Source: Gammaproteobacteria bacterium (GTDB lineage: Bacteria > Pseudomonadota > Gammaproteobacteria > SZUA-229). From it: a stretch of 62,453 bases of DNA. Shown piece after piece: positions 26,670 through 36,424 of the stretch. Made by a program: the position numbers and the translations under genes. Below the pieces are notes generated by a model that saw only the letters and a list, made by a program, of their open reading frames with translations, had not been told where the DNA came from and did not search any database. The stretch spans positions 1 to 62,453 of the forward strand of contig JAOUKT010000012.1 in NCBI GenBank assembly GCA_029882395.1, in the 5' to 3' direction. Every line of letters begins with the position of its first letter. Within the stretch, counting starts at the first letter, position 1.

Positions 26670-27427
26670 CAAAAAACCCTCCCTGAAATTAAATCATTTA
26701 CTAACGAAGTGTATTCATCTGCTGATTTACTGTTGGGCCTATACTCATAAACAGTTTGTCCAAAACCGGGGCACTCAGCAAGAGCGGCCGCTTCTGATAT
26801 TGATGTCTGCAGTACCGAATCGGGGAAATATTCTATCAGCTTGTCACGCACTTCCTGCGCCAGACGTCTCCTGTCATGAAAACGGCTCAAAACAATCCAC
26901 TGCTTGTATGACTTCTGCAATGCTTCCTCAAAGTTTGTAAGTGTTGCCATTAAATGCGATAGCCCCTGCATTGCGAGATAGTCACCGGTCATTGGAATTA
27001 ATATTTCCTCTGCAGCAAATAATGCATTGATAACAAGCAATCCCGAAGATGGCGGGCTGTCAATAATGATAAAATCAACATCTTCATTGTACTGATCTAA
27101 CGCTCGCTTCAATAATAAACCTCTGGATTTACCACCATCGAGGTTTTCCACCTCATTCAGGTGACCACCGGCAGAAATCAATTTAAGATTCTCCCGGACC
27201 GTTATTTGCACGCTATGTAACGGCACACCTTTTAGAAAGACAGCATCCAGCCCGGCTATATCCTCACGGGTTATTCCAAGGCTGGAAGCCAGGTGCGCCT
27301 GGGGATCAAGATCTATTGCGAGAACCCGGTAGCCACTGAGGGCCAAGCCATGAGACATGTTCACAGACGTCGTCGTCTTACCAACACCACCTTTTTGATT
27401 TATGACTGATATTACCCTTGCAGTCAT
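26669..27427 (-). CDS. ParA/Soj-type ATPase of the chemotaxis operon
   Basis: 252 residues. The deviant Walker A motif NQKGGVGKTTT is at about 10-20, Walker A' at VLAIDLDPQAHLASSLG and Walker B at DFIIIDSPPS. Chromosomal ParA homologues inside chemotaxis operons (ParC in Vibrio, PpfA in Rhodobacter) position chemosensory arrays using the nucleoid or pole. No parB is present; the next gene encodes the lysine-rich STAS protein. Role as array positioner is inferred from this context. Confidence 0.92.
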   Translation of the reverse strand: MTARVISVINQKGGVGKTTTSVNMSHGLALSGYRVLAIDLDPQAHLASSLGITREDIAGLDAVFLKGVPLHSVQITVRENLKLISAGGHLNEVENLDGGKSRGLLLKRALDQYNEDVDFIIIDSPPSSGLLVINALFAAEEILIPMTGDYLAMQGLSHLMATLTNFEEALQKSYKQWIVLSRFHDRRRLAQEVRDKLIEYFPDSVLQTSISEAAALAECPGFGQTVYEYRPNSKSADEYTSLVNDLISGRVF

Positions 27428-27467
27428 TCATTACCGCCTTTAATTATTATTGTGAAATGCGCACGGT

Positions 27468-27983
27468 CTAGTCTGCTATATGCTTTAATGCACTTAATTC
27501 CTCTGGATTTAGCATTTTATCTATATCCATCAGAACCACCATGCCCGATTCAGTCATCACCATACCTTCTACAAACTTTGTTTCAACTTTTGAGCCAAAA
27601 TCCGGAGACTGTTTGATTTCTGATTTCACAACATCAAGCACATCTGAAACGGTATCAACAACGACTCCAATCGTATATTTATTTTCTCCAACTTCTATTG
27701 CCAAAACAATGACAACAGTAATTGGAGAATATTCAACTTTATCAAGTGACAGGCGCATCCTTAAATCAAGAATAGGAACAATCGTGCCACGAAGATCAAG
27801 CACACCTTTGACATATTCCGGTGTATTCGGAATCTTCCTGACTTTGGTCCAGCCACGCACTTCCTGAACACGTAAAATATCAACACCGTAAATATCTTCA
27901 CCTAATAAGAAAGTAAGATATTGCAGGTGTCTGGCGACAGTTTCACTGCTCACCTTTTCATTGATATTTAAAAACTCAGACAT
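27468..27983 (-). CDS. CheW-like scaffold protein (distal copy)
   Basis: 171 residues with one CheW domain: YLTFLLGEDIYGVDILRVQEVRGW, then IPNTPEYVKGVLDLRGTIVPILDLRMRL, the receptor/CheA-binding face. It couples receptors to CheA. A second CheW (31288-31794) lies on the other side of the receptor gene; the two differ substantially, so they may serve different receptors. Confidence 0.95.
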   Translation of the reverse strand: MSEFLNINEKVSSETVARHLQYLTFLLGEDIYGVDILRVQEVRGWTKVRKIPNTPEYVKGVLDLRGTIVPILDLRMRLSLDKVEYSPITVVIVLAIEVGENKYTIGVVVDTVSDVLDVVKSEIKQSPDFGSKVETKFVEGMVMTESGMVVLMDIDKMLNPEELSALKHIAD

Positions 27984-28010
27984 TATTTATCTCGTAGATA
28001 GTTAGCTAAC

Positions 28011-31000
28011 TTAAAAGTCTTCCCATTCATCATCGTCATCTACCACATTTCTTGCTGCTGGTTTAACTTTTGATTTAGCTCTTGCAGGACGTGCTGCTGG
28101 TGCCGATGAGTGCTCATTAGACTCTGCCTTAGGTGCCGCAGAGCTGCTTCGTCCTGCTGCTGAGTTAGTACTGAAGAAATCAACCAGTGCCACCATCTCT
28201 ACTGCTTTTGAAACCGATGATTCACTGGCAGCGGAAGCCTCTTCGGCCAGCGCAGCATTTTGCTGCGTCATTTCATCCATTTGTGAAACCGCTTTATTGA
28301 TTTGATCAATACCGGCCGACTGCTCTGCACTGGCCGCTGCTATCTCGGAAATAATATCGCCCACTTTCTTAACGCCGGCAACAATTTCACTTAAGGTTTC
28401 ACCTGACTCATTCACCAGCTGCGAACCGTTTTTAACTTTTTCAGCACTGTCTGTAATCAGGTCTTTAATTTCTTTGGCGGCCGTCGCACTTCGTCCGGCC
28501 AGATTCCGTACCTCGGTTGCAACCACGGCAAAACCGCGGCCTTGCTCACCCGCCCTGGCCGCTTCAACCGAAGCATTGAGTGCTAACAAGTTAGTCTGGA
28601 ATGCAATTTCATCGATTACACCGATGATCTCAGCAATCTTAGTACTACTGCTATTGATTTCATCCATAGCGATGACAGCGTCTTTAACCACGTCGCCGCC
28701 TTTTTCTGCTGTGGCTCGTGCACCTGCCGCTAGCTGGTTAGCCTGCTGCGCATTATCGGCATTGTTTTTAACAGTGCCGGTTAACTCCTCCATGCTTGAG
28801 GCTGTTTCTTCAAGTGTTGAAGCCTGCTCTTCTGCCCGCTGTGAGAGGTTATTGTTACCGGAGGCAATTTCCTCACTGGTGTTCTTAAAGAACTCACTGG
28901 ACTCAATGATCTTGCCCACCACTTCTTCAAACTTATCAATGGTGGCATTGATGTCTGTCTGAACATCAGCATAAGTACCCTGATACTCAGCAGTAATTTT
29001 CTGTGTCAGATCACCGTCGGCCATCGAGCGCATAACACGCGCTACATCCTCAAAGCTCTCGGAGATAGTGCCAATCATGTCATTGATACCTTCACTCAGC
29101 TGTAAGAAGAAACCGTCTTTTCCAGCCAGTTCCAGCCGCTGTGTCAGGTCGCCTGCTTTCGCAGAGCTGACTATGTTTTCAACTTCTTTTTCAACCGCAA
29201 CCTCATTGGTGCGATCCAGCCATTCAACCGCTGTACCCAGTCGCAGACCCTGTTCATTGACAACAGGATTCGCAGTCAGTCTAAAGATTCGTCCACCGAC
29301 GTCAATTTGGGCGGCATGAGCCGCTGTCATATTCTTTAATAATTGCTGCTGGTGCGCCGGGTTTTTATGGAATACATCAATGCATGTACCCACTAATGAA
29401 TCAGCATCAAAATCTGGTAAATCTTTCTTGATATCAGACTCCGCTGTCTTCATCAGTTTTGTGACCGCATTATTCATATACATGATCACATTATCGTTAT
29501 CTGCCATCATCACACTGCTTGAGACATTATCCAGCGCGACCTTGATTTGTTTCATTTCATCAGCATTCTGTTTGGTATCATTGACATTAAAGCCAAGCTT
29601 GATTTGCATGCTCTTCATCGAGCGCAACAAGTCACCGAATTCATCCTTACGCAACACATCAATATCACGTTTAAACTCATTTTCAGCCAAATAATCAAAC
29701 TCAGTATTGGTTTTAGTCAGCACACTCAATATATCCCGGGCAATCAGGAACCCGATTGCCGCGGCAATGAAGACTCCAATCAGAATCAGAATCATAATCT
29801 GTAGCTCATTGGCTTGTAATCCAGCCACACGGTCATCCAGCAAATCATTCAAAACTGGCAGAGCCGCATCATAAAGCGCAAAGGTACTGTTAATAGCATC
29901 AGTACCGTCGGCAAAAAACTCTGTTGATTCCAGCTCCGAAAATCTGCCAGCCAGTACCTTATCAAGTTTTTTATTAAAAGCCTTCAGTGATTTTTCAGTT
30001 GTGTCTGAATACGAGGCAAGCCTTGACTTGATTTTTGGATTCGCTTTATATGCCGAGGTCATGGCTAATGCAATGCCATCGACCAGACCATCATTTAACA
30101 CTTTTAATTTAATCAACTGTTCTTTTTGCGTAGCTGTCATGGCAGACTTTGCAATCACACCGGCACCAAGACCCCGTACCTGTCCCATTTTCTCGGTAAG
30201 CTGCAAGATGCGATTGATCAGCAAATCCATCACATAAAAGCTGTCGATTTCAGGATCAAGAATCAGGTTCGAGCTATTACCCACATCAATATTTAATGCA
30301 ATTACTTTTTCCAGCAGTGCGGTATGACGCGAAAAACTCTCGCTTGCCGATAACTGGAAAGTTTCCTGCTTCAACTGGCCCCACTGATCGATTATTTTAC
30401 TTAATGCAAGTGTTGTTTTTAGCTCTGCACCTAATCGCTCATCAACGGCTTTTAAGGCATTAAAGTCTGCATCAATATCACTACGCTTTGACAACACCTT
30501 CGTTTTAATTTCTTTATTACCATTCAAATAGGCCGCGCTCATGCCGCGGTGTTGCGGCAAACTTTGCATCACCTGGCGAATGGCGCCAATGTATTCAACA
30601 CCCACTTTTTCCTGTTTTGTAAAAACAACGTCTTCATCAGTGAGCAGGTATATATTGGTTGCCAGTGCGCCAATCAATGCAAAGAAAAGCACACCCACAA
30701 ATAATAATTTCTGCCAGATCTTCATTTTATTAAAGATATTAATCCGGCTCATTAAACTTGGTTTGAGCGTCTTGCCGGCATTTAAATCGGCATAAAGCCT
30801 TTCCGCAGCAGCTACTTTATCGCGGCTCGGCTTGTTTCTTACCGACATATACCCGGCGATACGCCCGCCTTCAAGAATAGGCGTTACATTGGCATCCACC
30901 CAGTAATAATCGCCGTTTTTGCAGCGGTTCTTAACCAGGCCAACCCAGGGGTTTTCATTTTTGACAGTGCTCCATAAGTCTTCGAAGGCAGCGGGAGGCA

Positions 31001-31181
31001 TATCAGGGTGTCGCACAACATTGTGGTTTTTACCCACCAGCTCATCACGAGTGAAGCCACTGATTTCCATAAAATCACGGTTAACGAAAGTAATAATACC
31101 TTTCAAGTCCGTTTTAGTAACAAGGAACTGATCCTCTCTCATTACCTTTTCGTTATGCGTCACTGGTTCATTTATTCTCAT
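28011..31181 (-). CDS. Methyl-accepting chemotaxis protein with N-terminal Aer-type PAS
   Basis: 1056 residues. Order: PAS domain (about 18-115, [13 protein letters not shown], typical of Aer redox/energy sensors), TM1 (about 160-182), a large helical periplasmic region (to about 465), TM2 (about 468-490), HAMP, a second PAS-like module (about 540-660), further HAMP-like segments, and the MCP signalling domain with the tip [43 protein letters not shown]. The C-terminus ends EWEDF, matching the aromatic-x-x-aromatic tether that recruits CheR/CheB. It combines cytoplasmic and periplasmic sensing in one chain. Confidence 0.95.
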   Translation of the reverse strand: MRINEPVTHNEKVMREDQFLVTKTDLKGIITFVNRDFMEISGFTRDELVGKNHNVVRHPDMPPAAFEDLWSTVKNENPWVGLVKNRCKNGDYYWVDANVTPILEGGRIAGYMSVRNKPSRDKVAAAERLYADLNAGKTLKPSLMSRINIFNKMKIWQKLLFVGVLFFALIGALATNIYLLTDEDVVFTKQEKVGVEYIGAIRQVMQSLPQHRGMSAAYLNGNKEIKTKVLSKRSDIDADFNALKAVDERLGAELKTTLALSKIIDQWGQLKQETFQLSASESFSRHTALLEKVIALNIDVGNSSNLILDPEIDSFYVMDLLINRILQLTEKMGQVRGLGAGVIAKSAMTATQKEQLIKLKVLNDGLVDGIALAMTSAYKANPKIKSRLASYSDTTEKSLKAFNKKLDKVLAGRFSELESTEFFADGTDAINSTFALYDAALPVLNDLLDDRVAGLQANELQIMILILIGVFIAAAIGFLIARDILSVLTKTNTEFDYLAENEFKRDIDVLRKDEFGDLLRSMKSMQIKLGFNVNDTKQNADEMKQIKVALDNVSSSVMMADNDNVIMYMNNAVTKLMKTAESDIKKDLPDFDADSLVGTCIDVFHKNPAHQQQLLKNMTAAHAAQIDVGGRIFRLTANPVVNEQGLRLGTAVEWLDRTNEVAVEKEVENIVSSAKAGDLTQRLELAGKDGFFLQLSEGINDMIGTISESFEDVARVMRSMADGDLTQKITAEYQGTYADVQTDINATIDKFEEVVGKIIESSEFFKNTSEEIASGNNNLSQRAEEQASTLEETASSMEELTGTVKNNADNAQQANQLAAGARATAEKGGDVVKDAVIAMDEINSSSTKIAEIIGVIDEIAFQTNLLALNASVEAARAGEQGRGFAVVATEVRNLAGRSATAAKEIKDLITDSAEKVKNGSQLVNESGETLSEIVAGVKKVGDIISEIAAASAEQSAGIDQINKAVSQMDEMTQQNAALAEEASAASESSVSKAVEMVALVDFFSTNSAAGRSSSAAPKAESNEHSSAPAARPARAKSKVKPAARNVVDDDDEWEDF

Positions 31182-31287
31182 GACTTACTTCTCCGTCCAC
31201 AATCCTGATTTTTTAATTTAAAATTCTCTTGATGAATTTTCTGTTTTATTTGTCTGGCTTCTAACTTACTGCTACAGAAACTCACAC

Positions 31288-31794
31288 CTAACCCATCCTG
31301 CTAATTGACAACATTGCATCTACATCCAGCAACATCAGCATCTTGCCTTTGGCATCCGCCAATCCTGCTATATATTCTGTGTCTAAATGCGAACCAAACT
31401 CAGGCGTTGCCTGAACATCGTTCAATTTTGCGTGCACCACATCGGAGATACTGTCAACCACGACTCCCATGGTGCGCTCGTGACCATCTTTCTTATCTTT
31501 AACTGCTAACACAATGACTACCGTCATTTCTGAAAGATCGGTCACGGTTAAATTAAAGCGTTCACGTAAATCAATAATCGGCACAATAGCACCGCGCAAA
31601 TTCAACACCCCTTTGACATAAGAGGGCGAATTAGGGATGCGAGTCACTGACTCCCAGCCTCTTAATTCACGGACTTTTAAAATATCAACACCGTATTCTT
31701 CATCCGCCAGCTGAAATGTCAGGTACTCATCACCTAGATCAGATTCCGCATCGATATCAACTACATCATCTATTTGTTCTGCTTCATTACTCAT
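31288..31794 (-). CDS. cheW: Chemotaxis adaptor CheW
   Basis: 168 residues. An acidic N-terminal extension (about 1-22) precedes a CheW domain: YLTFQLADEEYGVDILKVRELRGW, IPNSPSYVKGVLNLRGAIVPIIDLRERF. It bridges receptors and CheA. It starts 8 bases after the cheA stop, so it is probably the principal CheW of the operon. Confidence 0.96.
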   Translation of the reverse strand: MSNEAEQIDDVVDIDAESDLGDEYLTFQLADEEYGVDILKVRELRGWESVTRIPNSPSYVKGVLNLRGAIVPIIDLRERFNLTVTDLSEMTVVIVLAVKDKKDGHERTMGVVVDSISDVVHAKLNDVQATPEFGSHLDTEYIAGLADAKGKMLMLLDVDAMLSISRMG

Positions 31795-31802
31795 AGCAGT
31801 TA

Positions 31803-33821
31803 TTACACCTGTTTTGATGTCATTCGAACCAAACCTAAAATATCCAGAATTAAGGCAACCGAGCCATCGCCCAGAATAGTTGCGCCTGATATACCGTCAA
31901 TGCGTTTGTAATTGGACTCCAGTGATTTGATCACGACTTGCTGCTGTCCTAACAAATCATCGACAAAGACACCAAACCGTTTGCCGTCTGCCTCGACCAC
32001 CACCAGTAATCCATCTTCCAGCTTCTGCGCTTTGGCATCCGGTATCTGAAATAAGTCGCCTACCCGTATGATCGGCAGGTATTCATCGCGTAATTTATAG
32101 GTTTCGCCTTTGCCGGCTACCATATTTAAACTTTCTTTTTTCGGCTGCACCGATTCGACAATTGATACCAGCGGAATGATATAATTATCCGAACCCACAC
32201 TTACCGACTGACCATCCAGAATGGCTAATGTCAGCGGTAAGCGTATACTAAATATAGAACCCTGGCCTTTAACAGAATGGGTTTCTATTGCACCACCCAG
32301 ACTCATAATATTTTTCTTCACCACATCCATGCCGACGCCCCGGCCGGAAACATCAGTGATTTCTGTTGCGGTTGAAAAGCCCGGGTTAAATAATAAGTCA
32401 TATATTTGCTGGTCGGATAACTTGGCACCTGGCTCGACTAAGCCTTTTTCAACACCCTTATTAAAGATCACCTCTTTATCAATGCCTTTACCATCGTCGG
32501 TAATTTCAATCACGATGTTGCCACCACGGTGAAAGGCATTTAACTGGATAGTGCCCATTTCTGGCTTGCCGGCTGCTATCCGGTCGGCTGGCATTTCAAT
32601 ACCATGATCGATGCTGTTTCTAACCAGGTGTACCAGCGGATCACCAATTTTTTCTATGACGGTTTTATCCAGCTCGGTGTTTTCACCGTGCATCACCAGT
32701 TCCATTCTTTTACCCAGTTTTTCACTCAGATCACGCACCATTCGAGGAAAACGGCTAAAGGTAAAACTAATGGGTACCATGCGAATTTGCATGACACTTT
32801 CTTGTAATTCGCGTGTATGGCGGCTTAACTGAATCAAACCTTCCTGTAATTTTTCCAGCCGGCTCATATTAAAGTCTTCACCCAGCATGCTCAGCATCGA
32901 CTGCGTGATGACCAGCTCACCCACCATATTGATCAAGTCATCGATTTTATCGATGCCGACTCGAATCGAACTGCTGGCCGCTGCGGCCTTTTCTTTCTTT
33001 TCTGTACTTGCCGCCGGACTTTTCTTTGCTACTGCCGTTTGAGAGGCCGCTTCTTGCGGGGCATCTGCAGAGTTCGGGGCCTCGGCAGCGGTATTCTTTG
33101 CTTCGCTGACTGAGATATCACTCTCATCTTCAACCCAGGCAAAAACATCATCAATTGCCGCTTTATTCACATTACCCGCTAATTCCATCTCCCAGGACAG
33201 ATACATATCTTCAGGATTGAGACTGGCAAAATCAGGGACTTTGCTGGTATCAACTCGTCCATTTAGTGCCCCTAACGTGGCCAGCTCTCTGATCACTCTT
33301 ACCGGATCATTACCAAACTGCATGAAATTTTTATGCGGTGCAAAACTGATTTTCCAGCCAGCACCTGCACTGACTGCTGCAGGCGTATCGGATGCCACAA
33401 CAGCTGTCGATGCCGCTGTGGATGGGCCACTCTCAGAGCCTAGAATATTTTGTAACGCATCGAAATTTACTTTTACCTCATCATCATCAACGTCACTGCC
33501 TTCGCTGGCAGCGTTCATCATCATGCGCAGGCAATCGACTGATTTTAATAAGACATTAATACCGGCATGGTTCAGTTCGCGAATGCCATCACGCACCTCA
33601 TCCAGCAGTGTTTCCATAATATGAGTAAAATCAGCGATATTTTGAAAGCCGAAGGTACCACTTCCGCCTTTGATTGAATGCGCTGCGCGAAAGATTGTAT
33701 TGATCTCTTCGTCGTCCGCTTCACCATTATCAAGATTGAGCAAACCCGTTTCCATCACATCCAGTCCTTCGAAGCTTTCTTCAAAGAAGACCTGATGAAA
33801 CTGTTCCATATCAATTGCCAT
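31803..33821 (-). CDS. cheA: Chemotaxis histidine kinase CheA
   Basis: 672 residues. P1 phosphotransfer domain with His48 in AAHSIKGGSGTFG. In place of a standard P2 there is a domain starting WKISFAPHKNFMQFGNDP (about 155-240) found in some CheA proteins. An Ala/Lys linker follows, then P3 dimerisation, P4 kinase (N box HLVRNSIDHGIE, G1 ITDDGKGID, G2 GRGVGMDVV) and a P5 CheW-like domain. It phosphorylates CheY and CheB. All expected catalytic residues are present. Confidence 0.97.
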   Translation of the reverse strand: MAIDMEQFHQVFFEESFEGLDVMETGLLNLDNGEADDEEINTIFRAAHSIKGGSGTFGFQNIADFTHIMETLLDEVRDGIRELNHAGINVLLKSVDCLRMMMNAASEGSDVDDDEVKVNFDALQNILGSESGPSTAASTAVVASDTPAAVSAGAGWKISFAPHKNFMQFGNDPVRVIRELATLGALNGRVDTSKVPDFASLNPEDMYLSWEMELAGNVNKAAIDDVFAWVEDESDISVSEAKNTAAEAPNSADAPQEAASQTAVAKKSPAASTEKKEKAAAASSSIRVGIDKIDDLINMVGELVITQSMLSMLGEDFNMSRLEKLQEGLIQLSRHTRELQESVMQIRMVPISFTFSRFPRMVRDLSEKLGKRMELVMHGENTELDKTVIEKIGDPLVHLVRNSIDHGIEMPADRIAAGKPEMGTIQLNAFHRGGNIVIEITDDGKGIDKEVIFNKGVEKGLVEPGAKLSDQQIYDLLFNPGFSTATEITDVSGRGVGMDVVKKNIMSLGGAIETHSVKGQGSIFSIRLPLTLAILDGQSVSVGSDNYIIPLVSIVESVQPKKESLNMVAGKGETYKLRDEYLPIIRVGDLFQIPDAKAQKLEDGLLVVVEADGKRFGVFVDDLLGQQQVVIKSLESNYKRIDGISGATILGDGSVALILDILGLVRMTSKQV

Positions 33822-33863
33822 AAGGATTCCGTCTCTTTGTTCTTAGTTTCTAAGAAACGTTCA

Positions 33864-34226
33864 CTAACCGATGACTTTTTTTACAACTGCCAGCAACTGA
33901 TCTGGATTAAAGGGTTTTACAATCCAGCCTGTCGCCCCAGCCGTTTTACCTTCGGCTTTTTTATCGGCTGATGATTCTGTTGTTAGCATCAAAATAGGCG
34001 TGAATTTGTAATTTGCTTCAGTACGCAGGTGCTTGATAAAAGTGATGCCATCCATTACCGGCATATTGACATCGGTAATAACCAGATCAAACTTATTGCC
34101 CTTAGAAGCATCCAGCGCTTTTTGTCCATCCTCAGCTTCTACCACATCATAACCCGCGCCTTTGAGTGTAAATGCAACCATCTGCCGCATTGAAGCCGAG
34201 TCATCAACAGTTAATATCAAAGCCAT
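33864..34226 (-). CDS. cheY: Chemotaxis response regulator CheY
   Basis: 120 residues, a stand-alone receiver. The acidic pair is in LTVDDSASMRQ, phospho-acceptor Asp52 in LVITDVNMPVMDG, the switch threonine in MLTTESS and the lysine in GWIVKPFNPDQL. Phospho-CheY binds the flagellar switch. It is the first gene of the chemotaxis operon. The 238-base gap to fliK has no clear sigma-28 or sigma-54 promoter; one GG/GC pair upstream of cheY has 11- rather than 12-base phasing. Confidence 0.95.
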   Translation of the reverse strand: MALILTVDDSASMRQMVAFTLKGAGYDVVEAEDGQKALDASKGNKFDLVITDVNMPVMDGITFIKHLRTEANYKFTPILMLTTESSADKKAEGKTAGATGWIVKPFNPDQLLAVVKKVIG

Positions 34227-34464
34227 ATCTTAGAACCCCATTTTTTATATTGTTACTGGCATAAAATCAGCCCGTTCTAGCCAAGTTAGTCTTAAATTTG
34301 TTATCGATTTATCAATTAACACTAACCTATTGTTTTAAAAACCAATCTATTCAGTCGAATCAGATAATTTAACGGTTATCATTCAGTATGTGATATAGCC
34401 TATTACTTTACTTTCCGCCAATAAAATATTGATTTACTTCCGTTTGTTAACAAATTTTTAACGT

Positions 34465-35778
34465 TTAAACAAAAATACTGACACCATCAGAGACATCAAG
34501 CGTGACCACGGCCTCTGTTGCGGTTTCTTCCTGTTCAGAGATACCGTCTGAGTAGCTTTGCGATGACTGCCCGGAAGCAGAATCCGCCGAGGCCTCATTA
34601 TTGTCCTGCTGTGAGACATCGACATGAGCCAGGTCAAGCCCCTGCTCCTGTAATTGCTCTCTTAATTTGGGCAAGGAGACTTCAATGGCTTCTTTAACAG
34701 CCGTCTGGTGTGTCACAAATGATATGCTTGCCTTATCATCTTCAATCTGCAAACGCACGCTGACAGGGCCTAAATGGGCAGGGTTTAAACGCAATTCAGC
34801 GACCTGTTGCTGAGCATTATTAAACATCACGCTCACACGCTGTGAAAACTCAGTGCCCCACTGTTTGTTACCCACCGGGGTCAATACTTCATGATGCAAT
34901 GTGCTAAAGCTATCGGCTGGCATCTTAGTCGCGTCTGTCATGACTGCGCTGCCAGGTTGCTGCGGTGTTGTTACTGCTGTTGCTGTGGTACGCATTAACC
35001 GGGTCAGCTCCGCTGAGAACATTTCTGACTTGATACCTGTCGATGCTGTTGCCACGGTATTGGTTTGTTTTTGCTGAGCCGACTCTGTCAGCTCTGTTGT
35101 TTCAATAATCTCAAATGAGTCGAGATCTGACATTTCCAGTTCAGATGAAGCGCTGTCATTTTGCGCCAGCGGCCCGACATTTTTATTCTTATCCGGATTA
35201 TTAAAACTGCTCATTTCTACTTTAAGCCGGCCGGGTGACAGGCTTGCGGCCATCACATGCTGAGTTTGTGAATTATCAGCGCTCGGATCAAACACAGATG
35301 GCTGATTAATCGTCGGCTGTCGGCTGCTGCTATCAGTAACATCGTCGCTCAATATATTCGACGCTTCACCGCTGACGGCGATTTGCACAGCGGAAGCAGG
35401 GCCTTTTGTCTCAACAGCAATCAGAGCCGCTATTGGAGAGCCGTCTGCCGCAACTGGCTGCGTACTTAAGCCCTCGGCTTCTACTAAAAACGCATCATTT
35501 GTTTCATCCAGAGGCAATACGTTGCCATTCAGGAGGCTAGCATCTTCCTCCTGAAGCGATTGCAGCTCATTCAGCACATCGGCTACGGCCTCCAGCTCAA
35601 ACACTGGTGCAAGCGCTAATTCTTCACTCGATTTGCCTAATTCATCACTCAGGTGTTTGTTAAACGGCGTTTTACCTGTTGCCTGATCAGCTGTCTGGGC
35701 CATTGCCAGCTCGGTGTTAGCAGGCTGAACCGGTGTATTCACTAAGGTGAAACTATTATTTATTGATGGCATCTTCAC
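34465..35778 (-). CDS. fliK: Flagellar hook-length control protein FliK
   Basis: 437 residues. A long, variable, Ser/Thr/Asp-rich N-terminal region (ruler part, about 1-290) is followed by the conserved C-terminal Flg_hook domain: WGTEFSQRVSVMFNNAQQQVAELRLNPAHLGPVSVRLQ and VKEAIEVSLPKLREQLQEQGLDL. It measures the hook and triggers the FlhB export switch. Last gene of fliEFGHIJK. Confidence 0.93.
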   Translation of the reverse strand: MKMPSINNSFTLVNTPVQPANTELAMAQTADQATGKTPFNKHLSDELGKSSEELALAPVFELEAVADVLNELQSLQEEDASLLNGNVLPLDETNDAFLVEAEGLSTQPVAADGSPIAALIAVETKGPASAVQIAVSGEASNILSDDVTDSSSRQPTINQPSVFDPSADNSQTQHVMAASLSPGRLKVEMSSFNNPDKNKNVGPLAQNDSASSELEMSDLDSFEIIETTELTESAQQKQTNTVATASTGIKSEMFSAELTRLMRTTATAVTTPQQPGSAVMTDATKMPADSFSTLHHEVLTPVGNKQWGTEFSQRVSVMFNNAQQQVAELRLNPAHLGPVSVRLQIEDDKASISFVTHQTAVKEAIEVSLPKLREQLQEQGLDLAHVDVSQQDNNEASADSASGQSSQSYSDGISEQEETATEAVVTLDVSDGVSIFV

Positions 35779-35924
35779 ATTCCTAAATATTTATCGTCAT
35801 CATAATATGACAACTCTTTGATGGCGCTGATTAGCACACGCTACAATAGTCATATCAAAGCTATTGCAAAACGCAGGCCAACAATTTAAATAAATACCGT
35901 GATGTGAAAAATGCTGCTGAAGCC

Positions 35925-36377
35925 TTAATTACGATTTAGAAAAAAACGCTGCTGTGTCAGTTCTTCCTGTTCCATTTGCTCGAGATAGGATTCCTTTTTT
36001 CGCTCGTCTTGCTGATATTTTACGACAACGCTTTCTAAAGCCTGACAGCGAGTACGCCTTTGCACCCACTGTTGCTTCAAAATATCACGTTGCTGACAAC
36101 ACAGCTTAATCGTGTTGCTTGCCTGCCCAATGCCCTGATTCAACTTTGCCAAAAAGGCCTGATAATCCAGCAATTTACTCATGGAACCCTGCTGCTGGCT
36201 AAGCGTCTGATATTTAAGCAGGTATTCGGCCCTGAAATTTTCCAGCTGGTGCAGCTGATCTTCACTATCAGTGACACGCTTTTGTGCTTCAGCAAATACC
36301 CGAGCGGCCTCCTGCTCCTGATTCTTAGCATGGGAGACCACTGGTTTGAGTTTATTTGAACGTTTCATTATTTCCAC
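35925..36377 (-). CDS. fliJ: Flagellar export chaperone FliJ
   Basis: 150 residues, almost entirely predicted alpha-helical coiled coil rich in Gln, Glu and Lys, the FliJ pattern. FliJ is the stalk-like subunit that works with the FliI ATPase ring and FlhA. Start at 36377 or at the in-frame ATG three codons later (MKRSNKLKPVV). Position directly after fliI supports the call. Confidence 0.92.
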   Translation of the reverse strand: MEIMKRSNKLKPVVSHAKNQEQEAARVFAEAQKRVTDSEDQLHQLENFRAEYLLKYQTLSQQQGSMSKLLDYQAFLAKLNQGIGQASNTIKLCCQQRDILKQQWVQRRTRCQALESVVVKYQQDERKKESYLEQMEQEELTQQRFFLNRN

Positions 36378-36424
36378 CGCAACCTGAATAGTTTAGCGTC
36401 CGTTGGTTATTAAACTTTAGCTTA

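Noticed and set aside
34227..34464. Sigma-54 promoter for the chemotaxis operon upstream of cheY
   Set aside because: The best GG...GC pair is one base short of the required spacing, and no sigma-28 match was good enough to report.
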